Source: Flavobacterium sp.
Lineage (GTDB): Bacteria; Bacteroidota; Bacteroidia; Flavobacteriales; Flavobacteriaceae
Assembly: GCF_027490375.1 (NCBI RefSeq)
Contig: NZ_JAIXYH010000011.1
Location: forward strand, 1-60,690
Direction of reading: 5' to 3'
Length of the DNA stretch: 60,690 bases
Positions 28,088 through 36,023 of the stretch are shown in pieces; the stretch's first letter is position 1; the number at the start of each line of letters is the position of its first letter. The notes below the pieces were generated by a model that was not told where the DNA came from, ran no database searches, and saw only the letters and a program-made list of their open reading frames with translations. The position numbers were made by a program, and so were the translations under genes.

Positions 28088-28339
28088 TTACAGGTGTTTC
28101 TTTTCGATGGCTTTTATAAGTTCTTCTTTGTAGTCGAAATCCTTCGGTAGTTTGAAAGATCCGCGCAGTGATTTTACAATCGGACTCGCTTTAACAGTTT
28201 TTTTCTTAATGTCTTCGTTCGTTAGTGCTTTAAGATAATTCTCAATGATATTAGACAGGCTATCGTTTGTTTGCTTCGCGTAGTCTTTTGCTTTTTGAAT
28301 GACTTCTTTTTCAAGTACGAGCGTCAATTTTGTGTTCAT
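28088..28339 (-). CDS. DUF6364/RHH-type antitoxin
   Basis: An 83-residue protein. Residues 1-45 (MNTKLTLVLEKEVIQKAKDY and following) fit a ribbon-helix-helix or DUF6364 DNA-binding fold; the basic/aromatic C terminus with GSFKLPKDFDYKEEL would wrap the toxin. It precedes the PIN gene with zero spacing. Autoregulation is usual for such pairs; I see no clear operator in the short upstream region. Confidence 0.87.
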   Translation of the reverse strand: MNTKLTLVLEKEVIQKAKDYAKQTNDSLSNIIENYLKALTNEDIKKKTVKASPIVKSLRGSFKLPKDFDYKEELIKAIEKKHL

Positions 28340-28457
28340 AACCTATTTTTTTTCAAAGATATAAAAACGGGTGAAAATGCACGTGTAAATTAGCGTTTTT
28401 TTATACGTGCCATGAAAGTGTGCGCTTACTTTTAAATACGTAATTGCTTGGAAATGT
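28340..28457. other. Intergenic stretch, no feature seen
   Basis: About 118 bases between the antitoxin start and the transporter remnant. It must hold the TA promoter, but I find no clear element. Confidence 0.4.
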
Positions 28458-28539
28458 GCGGTTTTAATTGCTGGTTACTGGTTTAGTTTTCAAACATAAA
28501 CACGATCCAAACGACGCACGTTTGCAGGCGGGGCATTGA
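28458..28539 (+). pseudogene. 3' remnant of a nucleoside:H+ symporter gene
   Basis: From 28491 the sequence encodes KHKHDPNDARLQAGH and a stop, matching the last residues of the intact symporter (KHKHDPNDTRLQGGH). About 46 of 53 bases agree and most changes are silent or conservative. Upstream, AVLIA and VTGLVF match the last transmembrane helix but in two frames, so one indel is present. No 5' part exists nearby. It marks the right border of the accessory island. Confidence 0.85.
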
Positions 28540-28555
28540 TTTCAACGTTCATAGA

Positions 28556-28713
28556 TGATTCTTGTTGACCACTCACGTTGCGCAACCGATTGAGCGGATT
28601 AGCCCGCAGCGCGCCCAGATGCAATAGGGCGAAGCGAGGACTATGAGCGAAAGCGGGACGGCAAAACCACACGGAATTTCCACTAAGTAGTTTTGCCGAT
28701 GCGCCCAAAAAAT
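28556..28713 (-). repeat. GC-rich hairpin repeat, copy C
   Basis: On the minus strand it starts TTTTTTGGGCGCATCGG a few bases after the stop of the GH43-like gene. It contains a hairpin with arms GGCAAAAC and GTTTTGCC and a downstream segment with CCGTCCCGCTTTCGCTCATA. It belongs with copies A, B, D and E. Confidence 0.7.
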
Positions 28714-28715
28714 AA

Positions 28716-30473
28716 CTAATCCACTTTTGTAACTTGTGTTCGGGCACTGATACCGCTGTCGTTAAATGCTTCGATGGCAAAGTAATACGCGTCGCTGCGG
28801 TCTAAGCCGTTAAAGTAATATTCGTTCTTGCCGTACACCATGATTGAACCGTAGAGTTTATCGGCCGATTTTCCAAAATAAATTACGTAACCGTCGGCAG
28901 TTGGGTTTTGCTGCCATTTGAACCATACATTTCTGCGTTCGCCTTTTACCTTAGGCGGTGTGCGTAAGGCAACGAAATTTTGTACTTCAGTAGGTTTTGC
29001 CTGATTGCCGTTGCCGAAAATACGAAATCCGCTTATCGCGAAAGTTCCGGTAGGCATTTTCACGTTTTCGAGTTTTACGTAACGTGCTGTAGCCGATTTT
29101 TCCAACTCAATGTATTCGTGCGGAACGTCTTTTTCGTTGTTGGATTTATCCACCAAGAGTGTCCATTTTTTTCCATCGTTCGACACATACAAGCGGTATT
29201 GATGTCCGTTTTTTGGGGTTGATTTGCCCATAAATTCGACATCTTGATCAGCGTAGTTGATTTGAATTGCGTTTATGGTAGCGCGTTGTCCCAGATCGGA
29301 AATTAGGTATTCGCCAGCATTTCCGGTTTTTGCCGACCAGTAGGTTTTAATGTCTTCGTCGACCGAGAAGTTCGGTTGCAATCCGCCTAAAGTAGAGCTC
29401 ACGATAACGGGTTTGTTGTAATTCAACAGCATCCAACGGGTAAATTCTCCGCTTTGTTTCACGTTCGGCAGGTAGGTTGGGTAATCGCCGTAAGCGGTAT
29501 TGCAAAACATAACGCCGTCGCGGTCGAATCCAGCTGGCCAAATACCGATGCGCCGCTCGAAGTTGTTTTTGGTGCAAATTCCGATGGTCGATGTATGCCA
29601 ATAACTTTGGTTTGTATTTAGAAATGTGGCGCCGTGTCCGGCTCCTCGTGCAAATCCGCCGGGCTTGTACGAAAACGGATTATGCGATTGGTATTCAAAC
29701 GGACCCAAGGGCGAATTGCCCACGTACACACCGTCGGCGTAGCCTGAAAATTCGGTTCCGGGAGCGCCGTATTGCAAATAGTATTTGTTGTTGTGTTTCG
29801 TCATGAACGCGCCTTCGAGAAAGGGTTGAAGGAAGGTGTTGTCGTTGTGTTCGCCAAAGCGTTCCCAACCGTGTTCATCGTCGTTGAGGGCAATCATCGG
29901 AATTGCTTCGCCTTCGGGCTGAAAAGTTTTGCGATTGAGCTTGAAGCCGTACAAGGGATACAAATTACTTGAACCGAAATACTCGTAAATCTGATCGGTG
30001 TCGGCATCCCAGAAAATTTGTGGATCCCAAGCACCCGCTTCGGATTTGTGTACCAATTCTTTCCATTCGTTATTTTTCGGATTGGTGCTCATCCAAATGG
30101 GAAATTCCTTTCCGTGTGTGGATCCAACCACAAGCAAAGTATCGTTAACGAACGACGCTGAGGGTGCGCAAAGTTCGTCGTACACTTTATGTTCTGGTCG
30201 CAGAAATTTCCGTGAAACAAACGTCCAATTTGATAAATCGTCGCTGTACCAGTAGCCCCACTGATTGGTGGAAAACAAATAGAAGGTTCCTTTGTTTTGA
30301 ACGATCACCGGATCGGCGGTGGCACGGTGTTTCCCTTGTTTAACAAAATCGGGAATAGGGCAGTAGCCGTAATCGATATTGATGGGATTGCAGTACGTTC
30401 TGTTTTGTGCAAATCCTATCAGTGAAAGGAAGAGCGCTGCAACTAAAAGGCTGTATTTTAAACGATTTATCAT
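28716..30473 (-). CDS. GH43-like glycoside hydrolase with discoidin (F5/8C) and Fn3-like domains
   Basis: A 585-residue exported protein (signal peptide about 1-22, ending GFAQ). The five-bladed propeller catalytic domain (about 25-345) resembles GH43 enzymes: a general-base aspartate in ATADPVI (D54), the pKa-modulating D in GAWDPQIF, and the acid E in LEGAFM. Residues about 370-480 form an F5/8 type C carbohydrate-binding domain and the end is Fn3-like. GH43 normally cuts arabinan or xylan side chains; in this PUL it may act on another sugar, so specificity is unknown. Its ATG overlaps the GH3 stop by 4 bases and it is the last gene of the operon. Confidence 0.8.
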   Translation of the reverse strand: MINRLKYSLLVAALFLSLIGFAQNRTYCNPINIDYGYCPIPDFVKQGKHRATADPVIVQNKGTFYLFSTNQWGYWYSDDLSNWTFVSRKFLRPEHKVYDELCAPSASFVNDTLLVVGSTHGKEFPIWMSTNPKNNEWKELVHKSEAGAWDPQIFWDADTDQIYEYFGSSNLYPLYGFKLNRKTFQPEGEAIPMIALNDDEHGWERFGEHNDNTFLQPFLEGAFMTKHNNKYYLQYGAPGTEFSGYADGVYVGNSPLGPFEYQSHNPFSYKPGGFARGAGHGATFLNTNQSYWHTSTIGICTKNNFERRIGIWPAGFDRDGVMFCNTAYGDYPTYLPNVKQSGEFTRWMLLNYNKPVIVSSTLGGLQPNFSVDEDIKTYWSAKTGNAGEYLISDLGQRATINAIQINYADQDVEFMGKSTPKNGHQYRLYVSNDGKKWTLLVDKSNNEKDVPHEYIELEKSATARYVKLENVKMPTGTFAISGFRIFGNGNQAKPTEVQNFVALRTPPKVKGERRNVWFKWQQNPTADGYVIYFGKSADKLYGSIMVYGKNEYYFNGLDRSDAYYFAIEAFNDSGISARTQVTKVD

Positions 30474-32752
30474 GGCAACAACTCAATTTGTACTTTCAGC
30501 GTTGCATCGCTATTGCCGCCAACATATACTTCGAATGTGCCCGGTTCGGCTACAAAATTCAAATCACTGTTGTAGAATTTAAGATCTTCGGTACTGATTT
30601 TGAACATTACCGTTTTGGCTTCGCCGGCTTTCAGGGCAATTTTTTGGAATCCTTTAAGCTCGCGAAGAGGACGCGTAACGCTGCCCACGACATCTCGAAT
30701 GTACAGTTGAACCACTTCGGAACCATCGATTTTACTGCTGTTTTTAACATCGACGCGAATTTCTATCTCTTCGTTTGTTTTGAAAGCAGTTTTGCTTGCG
30801 CTGATGTTTTTATATTCGAAGGTGCTGTACGACAGTCCGTAACCAAAAGGAAACAAAGGTTCGTTTCTTACATCGAGATAGTTCGATTTAAATTTCTCGA
30901 ATTTCCCATCTTTGTTTCCTAGCGGTCGACCGGTATTTTTCGCAGCGTAATAAATAGGCACTTGTCCGACATTACGAGGAAAAGTTGCTGTTAGTTTGCC
31001 TGAAGGATTTGATTTTCCGAAGAGTGTATTTGCGATGGCAGTTCCGGCTTCACTTCCTGGAAACCAAACGTTTAGTATAGTGTCGACGAGTTCAATCTCT
31101 TCGGTTAACACTAGCGGGCGACCTGTAAACAACACCAATACAATTGGTTTATTTAGTTTTTTGAGTTCGCGAAGTAGTTCTTTTTGAGCAAGCGGAATTT
31201 CTAAACTAGTTCTGCTGCTCGATTCGCCACTCATTTCAGCAGATTCTCCTAGCGCTGCTACAATAACATCGGCGTTTTTACTGATTTCGATCGCTTCTTT
31301 GATAAGTTCTTCGGCAGTTCGGCTATCGCGGTTAAGCGATTTACCAAACATAGTAGCACGTTCTTCGAAGGCCGGATCGTGGTCGAGATTGCTGCCTTTG
31401 GCATAAGTGATGGTGCTAGAAAATGCGCGTAGCCCGTCGATGAGCGTAATCGAACGTTCTTGTTTGGTAGCTACACTCCAAGTTCCAGCCATGTTAACGG
31501 CGTTGTTTGCAAGCGGACCTACCAATGCGATGCGTTGTTTCGGGTTTAGTGGAAGAACGTGATTGTTGTTTTTTAGAAGTACAAACGATTCCTCGGCGAT
31601 TTTCACCGCTTCAGCACGGTGCTCCGGCGTGAATATCTCGGTTTTAGCGCGTTTTTCGTTGCAGTATTTGTACGGATCTTCGAATAAACCTAAATCGTAT
31701 TTGGCATTTAGAATGAGCCGAACGGCTTGGTCGATATCGTTTTGTGTGATTTTTCCTTCCTCGAGTGATTTTTTTAATGTACTGATGAAGCCTTCGCCCA
31801 CCATATCCATTTGAATACCAGCCTTTAAAGCGAGCGCTGAAACGGTTTGTAAATTGCCAATTCCGTGTTCGGTCATTTCATTGATTCCGGTGTAGTCGGT
31901 TACTACAAATCCGTTGAATCCCCATTGTTTGCGTAGCACGTCGGTCATTAGCCATTTGTTTGCAGTTGCGGGAACGCCGTCGACTTCATTAAAAGATGCC
32001 ATGACCGTTGCAACACCTGCGTCGATTGCAGCTTTGTAAGGCGGAAAATAGTCGTTGTACATTCGGATGCGGCTCATATCTACCGTGTTGTATTCTCTTC
32101 CCGCTTCGGGTGCGCCGTAAAGCGCAAAGTGTTTTACGCAGGCGAGAATGGTTCGCGGATCACGCAAATCGCTTCCTTGATATCCTTTTACCATTGCTGC
32201 TGCGATTTTACTTCCCAGGTACGGGTCTTCGCCTGAGCCTTCTGAAATTCTTCCCCAACGCGGATCTCGCGAAATGTCGACCATCGGCGAGAATGTCCAG
32301 TTTATACCGTCGGCACTTGCTTCGATAGCAGCAATACGTGCACTTCTTTCAATGGCCTCTAGGTTGAAAGTTGCCGATAATCCGAGCGGGATTGGGAAGG
32401 TGGTTTCGTAGCCGTGAATGACATCCATACCGAATAAAAGCGGAATTTTAAGTCTCGATTTCTGTACGGCTATCGATTGGATTTCCTTGATTTTAGTAAC
32501 CGATTTTATGTTGAACAGGCCACCTACTAATCCGTTTTTGATTTTTGATGCGATGTCGGCATTTTGTGTTGCTCCTGTTACGATATCTCCGGCACTTGGA
32601 AGATTAAGTTGGCCAATTTTTTCGTCGATGGTCATTTGATTGAGCAGATTTTCCACAAACTCTGATTTTGTTGCGGGCGCAGCAGATTTAGATTGTGCAA
32701 CGAAAAGTTGTGGAAGTAGGAGTGAGGCAAAAAGTAGTAGACGAGAAATCAT
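30470..32752 (-). CDS. GH3 beta-glucosidase (BglX-like)
   Basis: A 760-residue periplasmic enzyme (signal peptide about 1-20). Domain order: GH3 N-terminal TIM barrel with nucleophile D286 in GFVVTDYTGI and substrate-binding KHFALYG; GH3 C-terminal sandwich with the acid/base region GESAEMSGESSSR; Fn3-like tail. Family members release glucose from the non-reducing end of beta-glucans. Near a GH144 gene a beta-1,2-glucosidase (sophorose-type) activity is plausible. The ATG at 32752 shares one base with the upstream stop and begins the signal peptide. Confidence 0.92.
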   Translation of the reverse strand: MISRLLLFASLLLPQLFVAQSKSAAPATKSEFVENLLNQMTIDEKIGQLNLPSAGDIVTGATQNADIASKIKNGLVGGLFNIKSVTKIKEIQSIAVQKSRLKIPLLFGMDVIHGYETTFPIPLGLSATFNLEAIERSARIAAIEASADGINWTFSPMVDISRDPRWGRISEGSGEDPYLGSKIAAAMVKGYQGSDLRDPRTILACVKHFALYGAPEAGREYNTVDMSRIRMYNDYFPPYKAAIDAGVATVMASFNEVDGVPATANKWLMTDVLRKQWGFNGFVVTDYTGINEMTEHGIGNLQTVSALALKAGIQMDMVGEGFISTLKKSLEEGKITQNDIDQAVRLILNAKYDLGLFEDPYKYCNEKRAKTEIFTPEHRAEAVKIAEESFVLLKNNNHVLPLNPKQRIALVGPLANNAVNMAGTWSVATKQERSITLIDGLRAFSSTITYAKGSNLDHDPAFEERATMFGKSLNRDSRTAEELIKEAIEISKNADVIVAALGESAEMSGESSSRTSLEIPLAQKELLRELKKLNKPIVLVLFTGRPLVLTEEIELVDTILNVWFPGSEAGTAIANTLFGKSNPSGKLTATFPRNVGQVPIYYAAKNTGRPLGNKDGKFEKFKSNYLDVRNEPLFPFGYGLSYSTFEYKNISASKTAFKTNEEIEIRVDVKNSSKIDGSEVVQLYIRDVVGSVTRPLRELKGFQKIALKAGEAKTVMFKISTEDLKFYNSDLNFVAEPGTFEVYVGGNSDATLKVQIELLP

Positions 32753-33462
32753 TATTTGTGTTTTTTCTGATTTAATAACCAAGAGTAAAATTCGTTGTTT
32801 TGAAAAAGGGTGTCCCAACCGCCGTGTCCGACATTTGGTTCGCTGTGTAATTTAACAGTAGAGTTAACTTGTTTTAATTTTTGATAGAGCGTTTCGGAAT
32901 ACCAGTACGGAACTACGGTATCGTCGGTGCCGTGGTACATGTAGATGGGCGTATTTGCAAGTTTTTGGAATTCCAACATAGGAATACGGTCAACATAACC
33001 CGAGATGGTTGCCGCTGCTGTAAAAAGGTCGGGATTGTTGATAAGTATATTCCAACTTGCCCAAGCGCCCATACTAACTCCTATGAGAAAAATCTGTTGC
33101 TTATTGATTGCATTTTTTGCGAGCACGAATTCAACGAGTTTGGTTAGCGCTTCGGCATTCCAGTATTGATTATTCGGACATTGTGGTGCAAGAATATAGC
33201 AATCGGGATACTGGCGTTCGAGATAACCGATTGGACTATTGATGAATACTTTTTCAATATCCGAACCACGTTCCCCGGAGCCGTGTAAGTAGACAACAAG
33301 CGGTTTGTTCTCGCTTTTACTAGCAGGTTTTTTAAGATAGTAGTTGTAGCTTACCGCTTCGTCTGATTTCCAAACAAAAGATTCAAATTTGGTTTGACCG
33401 CTGCTGTTTAACGTACAGACGATCGCAAAAAATAAGAATGCTATGTTAGGTTTAGATGGCAT
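32752..33462 (-). CDS. Secreted alpha/beta hydrolase (PHB depolymerase/esterase-like)
   Basis: A 236-residue exported protein with signal peptide (about 1-22) and an alpha/beta-hydrolase fold: oxyanion region PLVVYLHGSGERG, nucleophile serine in GVSMGAWAS, aspartate in GTDDTVVPY and histidine in VGHGGWD. PUL-encoded members often remove acyl groups from glycans, but the substrate is unknown. The start at 33462 overlaps the end of the GH144 gene by 11 bases; the frame 7 codons longer lacks a better signal peptide. Confidence 0.83.
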   Translation of the reverse strand: MPSKPNIAFLFFAIVCTLNSSGQTKFESFVWKSDEAVSYNYYLKKPASKSENKPLVVYLHGSGERGSDIEKVFINSPIGYLERQYPDCYILAPQCPNNQYWNAEALTKLVEFVLAKNAINKQQIFLIGVSMGAWASWNILINNPDLFTAAATISGYVDRIPMLEFQKLANTPIYMYHGTDDTVVPYWYSETLYQKLKQVNSTVKLHSEPNVGHGGWDTLFQNNEFYSWLLNQKKHK

Positions 33463-34816
33463 GCTGTGTTGAAGAAAAGCCAAGTTTTTGCAATCCTTGT
33501 CGAATTTCAGGTGCTTGCATGAATAAACTCCACAACAATCCGGTTCTGTAATTTTCGATCATCGGAGCTATAGTTCCTTGATCGATGGCTAAATAGCGTG
33601 GTGTAACCCAGTTGTGGTGTGGAGAAAATGCATCATACGGTCCGGCGGCACCGATTAAGCGAGGTCCCCAGCTTGGATCTTCGTAGAAAAAGCGCAAAGC
33701 TTTCATAGATTCTTGTGGAGTGTAGGGGAAAGATGATAAAGCGGCTGTTGGTGTAATGACGCCACGATCGTTACCAGGTTTGTGATCTGTGTAGCCCACC
33801 GTTCCGTTCGGATTTCGTGTGTAGCTCGCCGTTAATCCCCAGCAATTTTCACCGTAACCAATCCAGCCAATCTGATTCGCCACGCAGTAGTTGTACATGA
33901 TTTGCGTATGATTTTTAGTCAGCGTCCAGTAATTTGCATATTGGTCATTTAAACCTCGTGGATCGAGCGCTAAGAAAGAATAATGTGCCCAAAACATAGG
34001 TCCAACGGTTTGAGCTCCGTTGTGTTTTAGTACGATTGGAAGCTCGTAGGCGCTTTGTGCACTGACAATGCCGCCGCTTCGAGCCCAGCCTTGATGATAC
34101 GCTTCAGGAGCAACCGGATGTGTAGGCGATGAGGCTGCCAAAATGTAAGTTATCAAACACTCGTTGTAACCTTCTAATTTGAAGTTCATAATCCAACCGT
34201 TGTTTGGCGACCAGTGCCAATAGAGTGCTTGTTCGCCTTTGGTATACCAAGTCCAATCGACACCTTTCCACAGCGCATCGGCTTTTGCAGCTAAGGCTTG
34301 TTCACGTTCGTTACCTGTTTTAAAGTATTCGCGTAAGCAGATTAAACTCTGACATAAAAATGCGGTTTCTACCAAATCACCGCCATCGTCGTTTGCTCCA
34401 AAAGGGATGGTATTTCCGTTAGTGCCGTTCATCCAATGTGGCCAAGCACCGTAGTAACGGTCGGCATTTTCAAGAAAGCTAAGTGCGGTTTCAAGTCGTT
34501 CAATCGCTTGTTCGCGAGTGATGAATTGACGTTCAATACCCACGATGATATTCATCAAGCCGAAACCCGAACCTCCTGTAGTGACCAGATTTGCATCAAC
34601 AAACGGTTCATCGGTGTGGAAGCGTTCACGAGCGAGTTTTGAATTTACTTCAGCAAGATCCCAAAAGTACTTAAAGGCGTCGCGTTGTGCTTTTGTTAGC
34701 AGTTCTTCGTCAGAAATAGGCGTTGGAGTTTCGGCTGTTACAGTCGACTTATCGCCACATGATGATGAAGAAATACTTACTGTGATTAAAGCGAGTATTA
34801 AATAGTATACTTTCAT
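33452..34816 (-). CDS. GH144 family endo-beta-1,2-glucanase-like lipoprotein
   Basis: A 454-residue lipoprotein (lipobox ending SSSC at about residue 20, then GDKS). The body is an (alpha/alpha)6-barrel glucoamylase-like protein with features typical of the GH144 group: WPHWMNGTNG, GANDDGGDLVETAFL, WGLTASY and the conserved FSPHHNWVTPRYLAIDQGT. Characterised GH144 enzymes cleave beta-1,2-glucan (for example the SGL enzyme of Chitinophaga pinensis). I assign the family with good confidence; the activity follows from the family. Confidence 0.85.
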   Translation of the reverse strand: MKVYYLILALITVSISSSSCGDKSTVTAETPTPISDEELLTKAQRDAFKYFWDLAEVNSKLARERFHTDEPFVDANLVTTGGSGFGLMNIIVGIERQFITREQAIERLETALSFLENADRYYGAWPHWMNGTNGNTIPFGANDDGGDLVETAFLCQSLICLREYFKTGNEREQALAAKADALWKGVDWTWYTKGEQALYWHWSPNNGWIMNFKLEGYNECLITYILAASSPTHPVAPEAYHQGWARSGGIVSAQSAYELPIVLKHNGAQTVGPMFWAHYSFLALDPRGLNDQYANYWTLTKNHTQIMYNYCVANQIGWIGYGENCWGLTASYTRNPNGTVGYTDHKPGNDRGVITPTAALSSFPYTPQESMKALRFFYEDPSWGPRLIGAAGPYDAFSPHHNWVTPRYLAIDQGTIAPMIENYRTGLLWSLFMQAPEIRQGLQKLGFSSTQHAI

Positions 34817-35038
34817 AAGAGGTTGCTTTATAAATAACGATTGTTCGCTAGGAGATAATAGTTTGATTCCGGGGAAGTTATTGGTTTTGATAATCTAAAT
34901 TTCGACGCAAGTTTGTTGAAAGTGAATAATTTCAGTTATGAGACATTATACTACTTGAGAAACTTCGGCAATTCGATGTATGATTTGAAATGAAATAGTG
35001 TTTTTAACTTCAATTAATAAATCGAACTTTTGTTAAAT

Positions 35039-35067
35039 AAACTCCGGCAAACGTGTTGCCGGAGTTT
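35039..35067 (-). terminator. Perfect hairpin inside the PUL
   Basis: Twelve-bp arms AAACTCCGGCAA (35039-35050) and TTGCCGGAGTTT (35056-35067) with a 5-base loop. It lies 20 bases after the LamG gene and about 220 bases before GH144. The minus-strand tail is only moderately T-rich (TTTATTTAAC), so it may be a partial terminator or an RNA-processing/stability element separating transport and enzyme genes. Confidence 0.8.
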
Positions 35068-35087
35068 TTAATTGAAAATTCTAAAGA

Positions 35088-35990
35088 TTAACGTCCAGCT
35101 TTTTCTAATTCGTACAATGCACCAATTTCAGCTTGTGTTAGCGCTTTATCGTATACGCGCACTTCATCAACAGATCCTTTTAATGCTTTGTTCCAAGCAT
35201 CTGTATTAGATCCGTTAACAACAGTTTCTAAAGCTCCAATTACAGGACGAGTTGGCAAGAAGTGATTTAGGTTAAGTGCTGCGCCGTTATTACGAACTTC
35301 CCAAGCAGAGTTAGAGATTTTCACACCGTTTACAAAAATTCTGTTTGATCCAGTTGGACCATCAAATACGTACACAATGTGTGCCCACTGTCCACCAATT
35401 TTGTTGGCATTCCAAGTGTGCGTTGCATCCATCCAAGGCTCTTGTTTTAACATGTTAACAGCATCTCCTCCAGTTTCAGTTCCGTCGGCTTGCTTGATTC
35501 TGTAAATTCCTTTTACTTGGATAGAATCTGAAGATACTAGTCCGTGAGTTTCTCCAAATAAATTCAAGTTACCCCAAACTTCTCCCGTTCTCGTTAAAGA
35601 AAAGATCGGTGAAATGTTTGAAGGCTGGTCTGGCGCTGGTCTTGTATTATTCAAAATAGCCCAACAGCTGATAGTTGCACTTCCCGAGGTTGAATTCAAA
35701 GCTTCAATTGCTGGGTATGCCATATATCCCACATTGAAAGATACCCCTTGTCCTTTTATACCAGCTACAAAGGTTGCTGCTACTGTAGTAGAAGGATTTG
35801 TACCCGATATGCTTTCTTTTCCATTGCCATTAAGTGGCCAATAAGCGCGCAGTGAAGATGCAGCTACATCATCAGCTTTGTCGTATCCACCAATTGGAGG
35901 TAAAGATGAGTCAGTGTCGTCACCACAAGACACCATAAAAGCAAGTCCGGTTGCCGCAAGCATACCAATAAGTAATTTGTTTGTTTTCAT
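35088..35990 (-). CDS. LamG-domain surface glycan-binding lipoprotein
   Basis: A 300-residue lipoprotein: lipobox at residue 22 (MVSC) followed by GDDTD, acidic residues that in Bacteroidetes act as a surface-export signal. Residues about 45-290 form a LamG/concanavalin-like sandwich, with SATISCWAILN and the closing GSVDEVRVYDKALTQAEI. Placed right after SusD it fits a surface glycan-binding protein of the PUL (SusE/F position). Ligand specificity is not visible. Confidence 0.87.
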   Translation of the reverse strand: MKTNKLLIGMLAATGLAFMVSCGDDTDSSLPPIGGYDKADDVAASSLRAYWPLNGNGKESISGTNPSTTVAATFVAGIKGQGVSFNVGYMAYPAIEALNSTSGSATISCWAILNNTRPAPDQPSNISPIFSLTRTGEVWGNLNLFGETHGLVSSDSIQVKGIYRIKQADGTETGGDAVNMLKQEPWMDATHTWNANKIGGQWAHIVYVFDGPTGSNRIFVNGVKISNSAWEVRNNGAALNLNHFLPTRPVIGALETVVNGSNTDAWNKALKGSVDEVRVYDKALTQAEIGALYELEKAGR

Positions 35991-36023
35991 AAAATAATAA
36001 TTGATTAGAGTTAATTTTTGTTG

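Noticed and set aside
24739..28540. Prophage or complete integrative element
   Set aside because: No integrase, structural or replication gene is present; only cargo-like genes and repeats.
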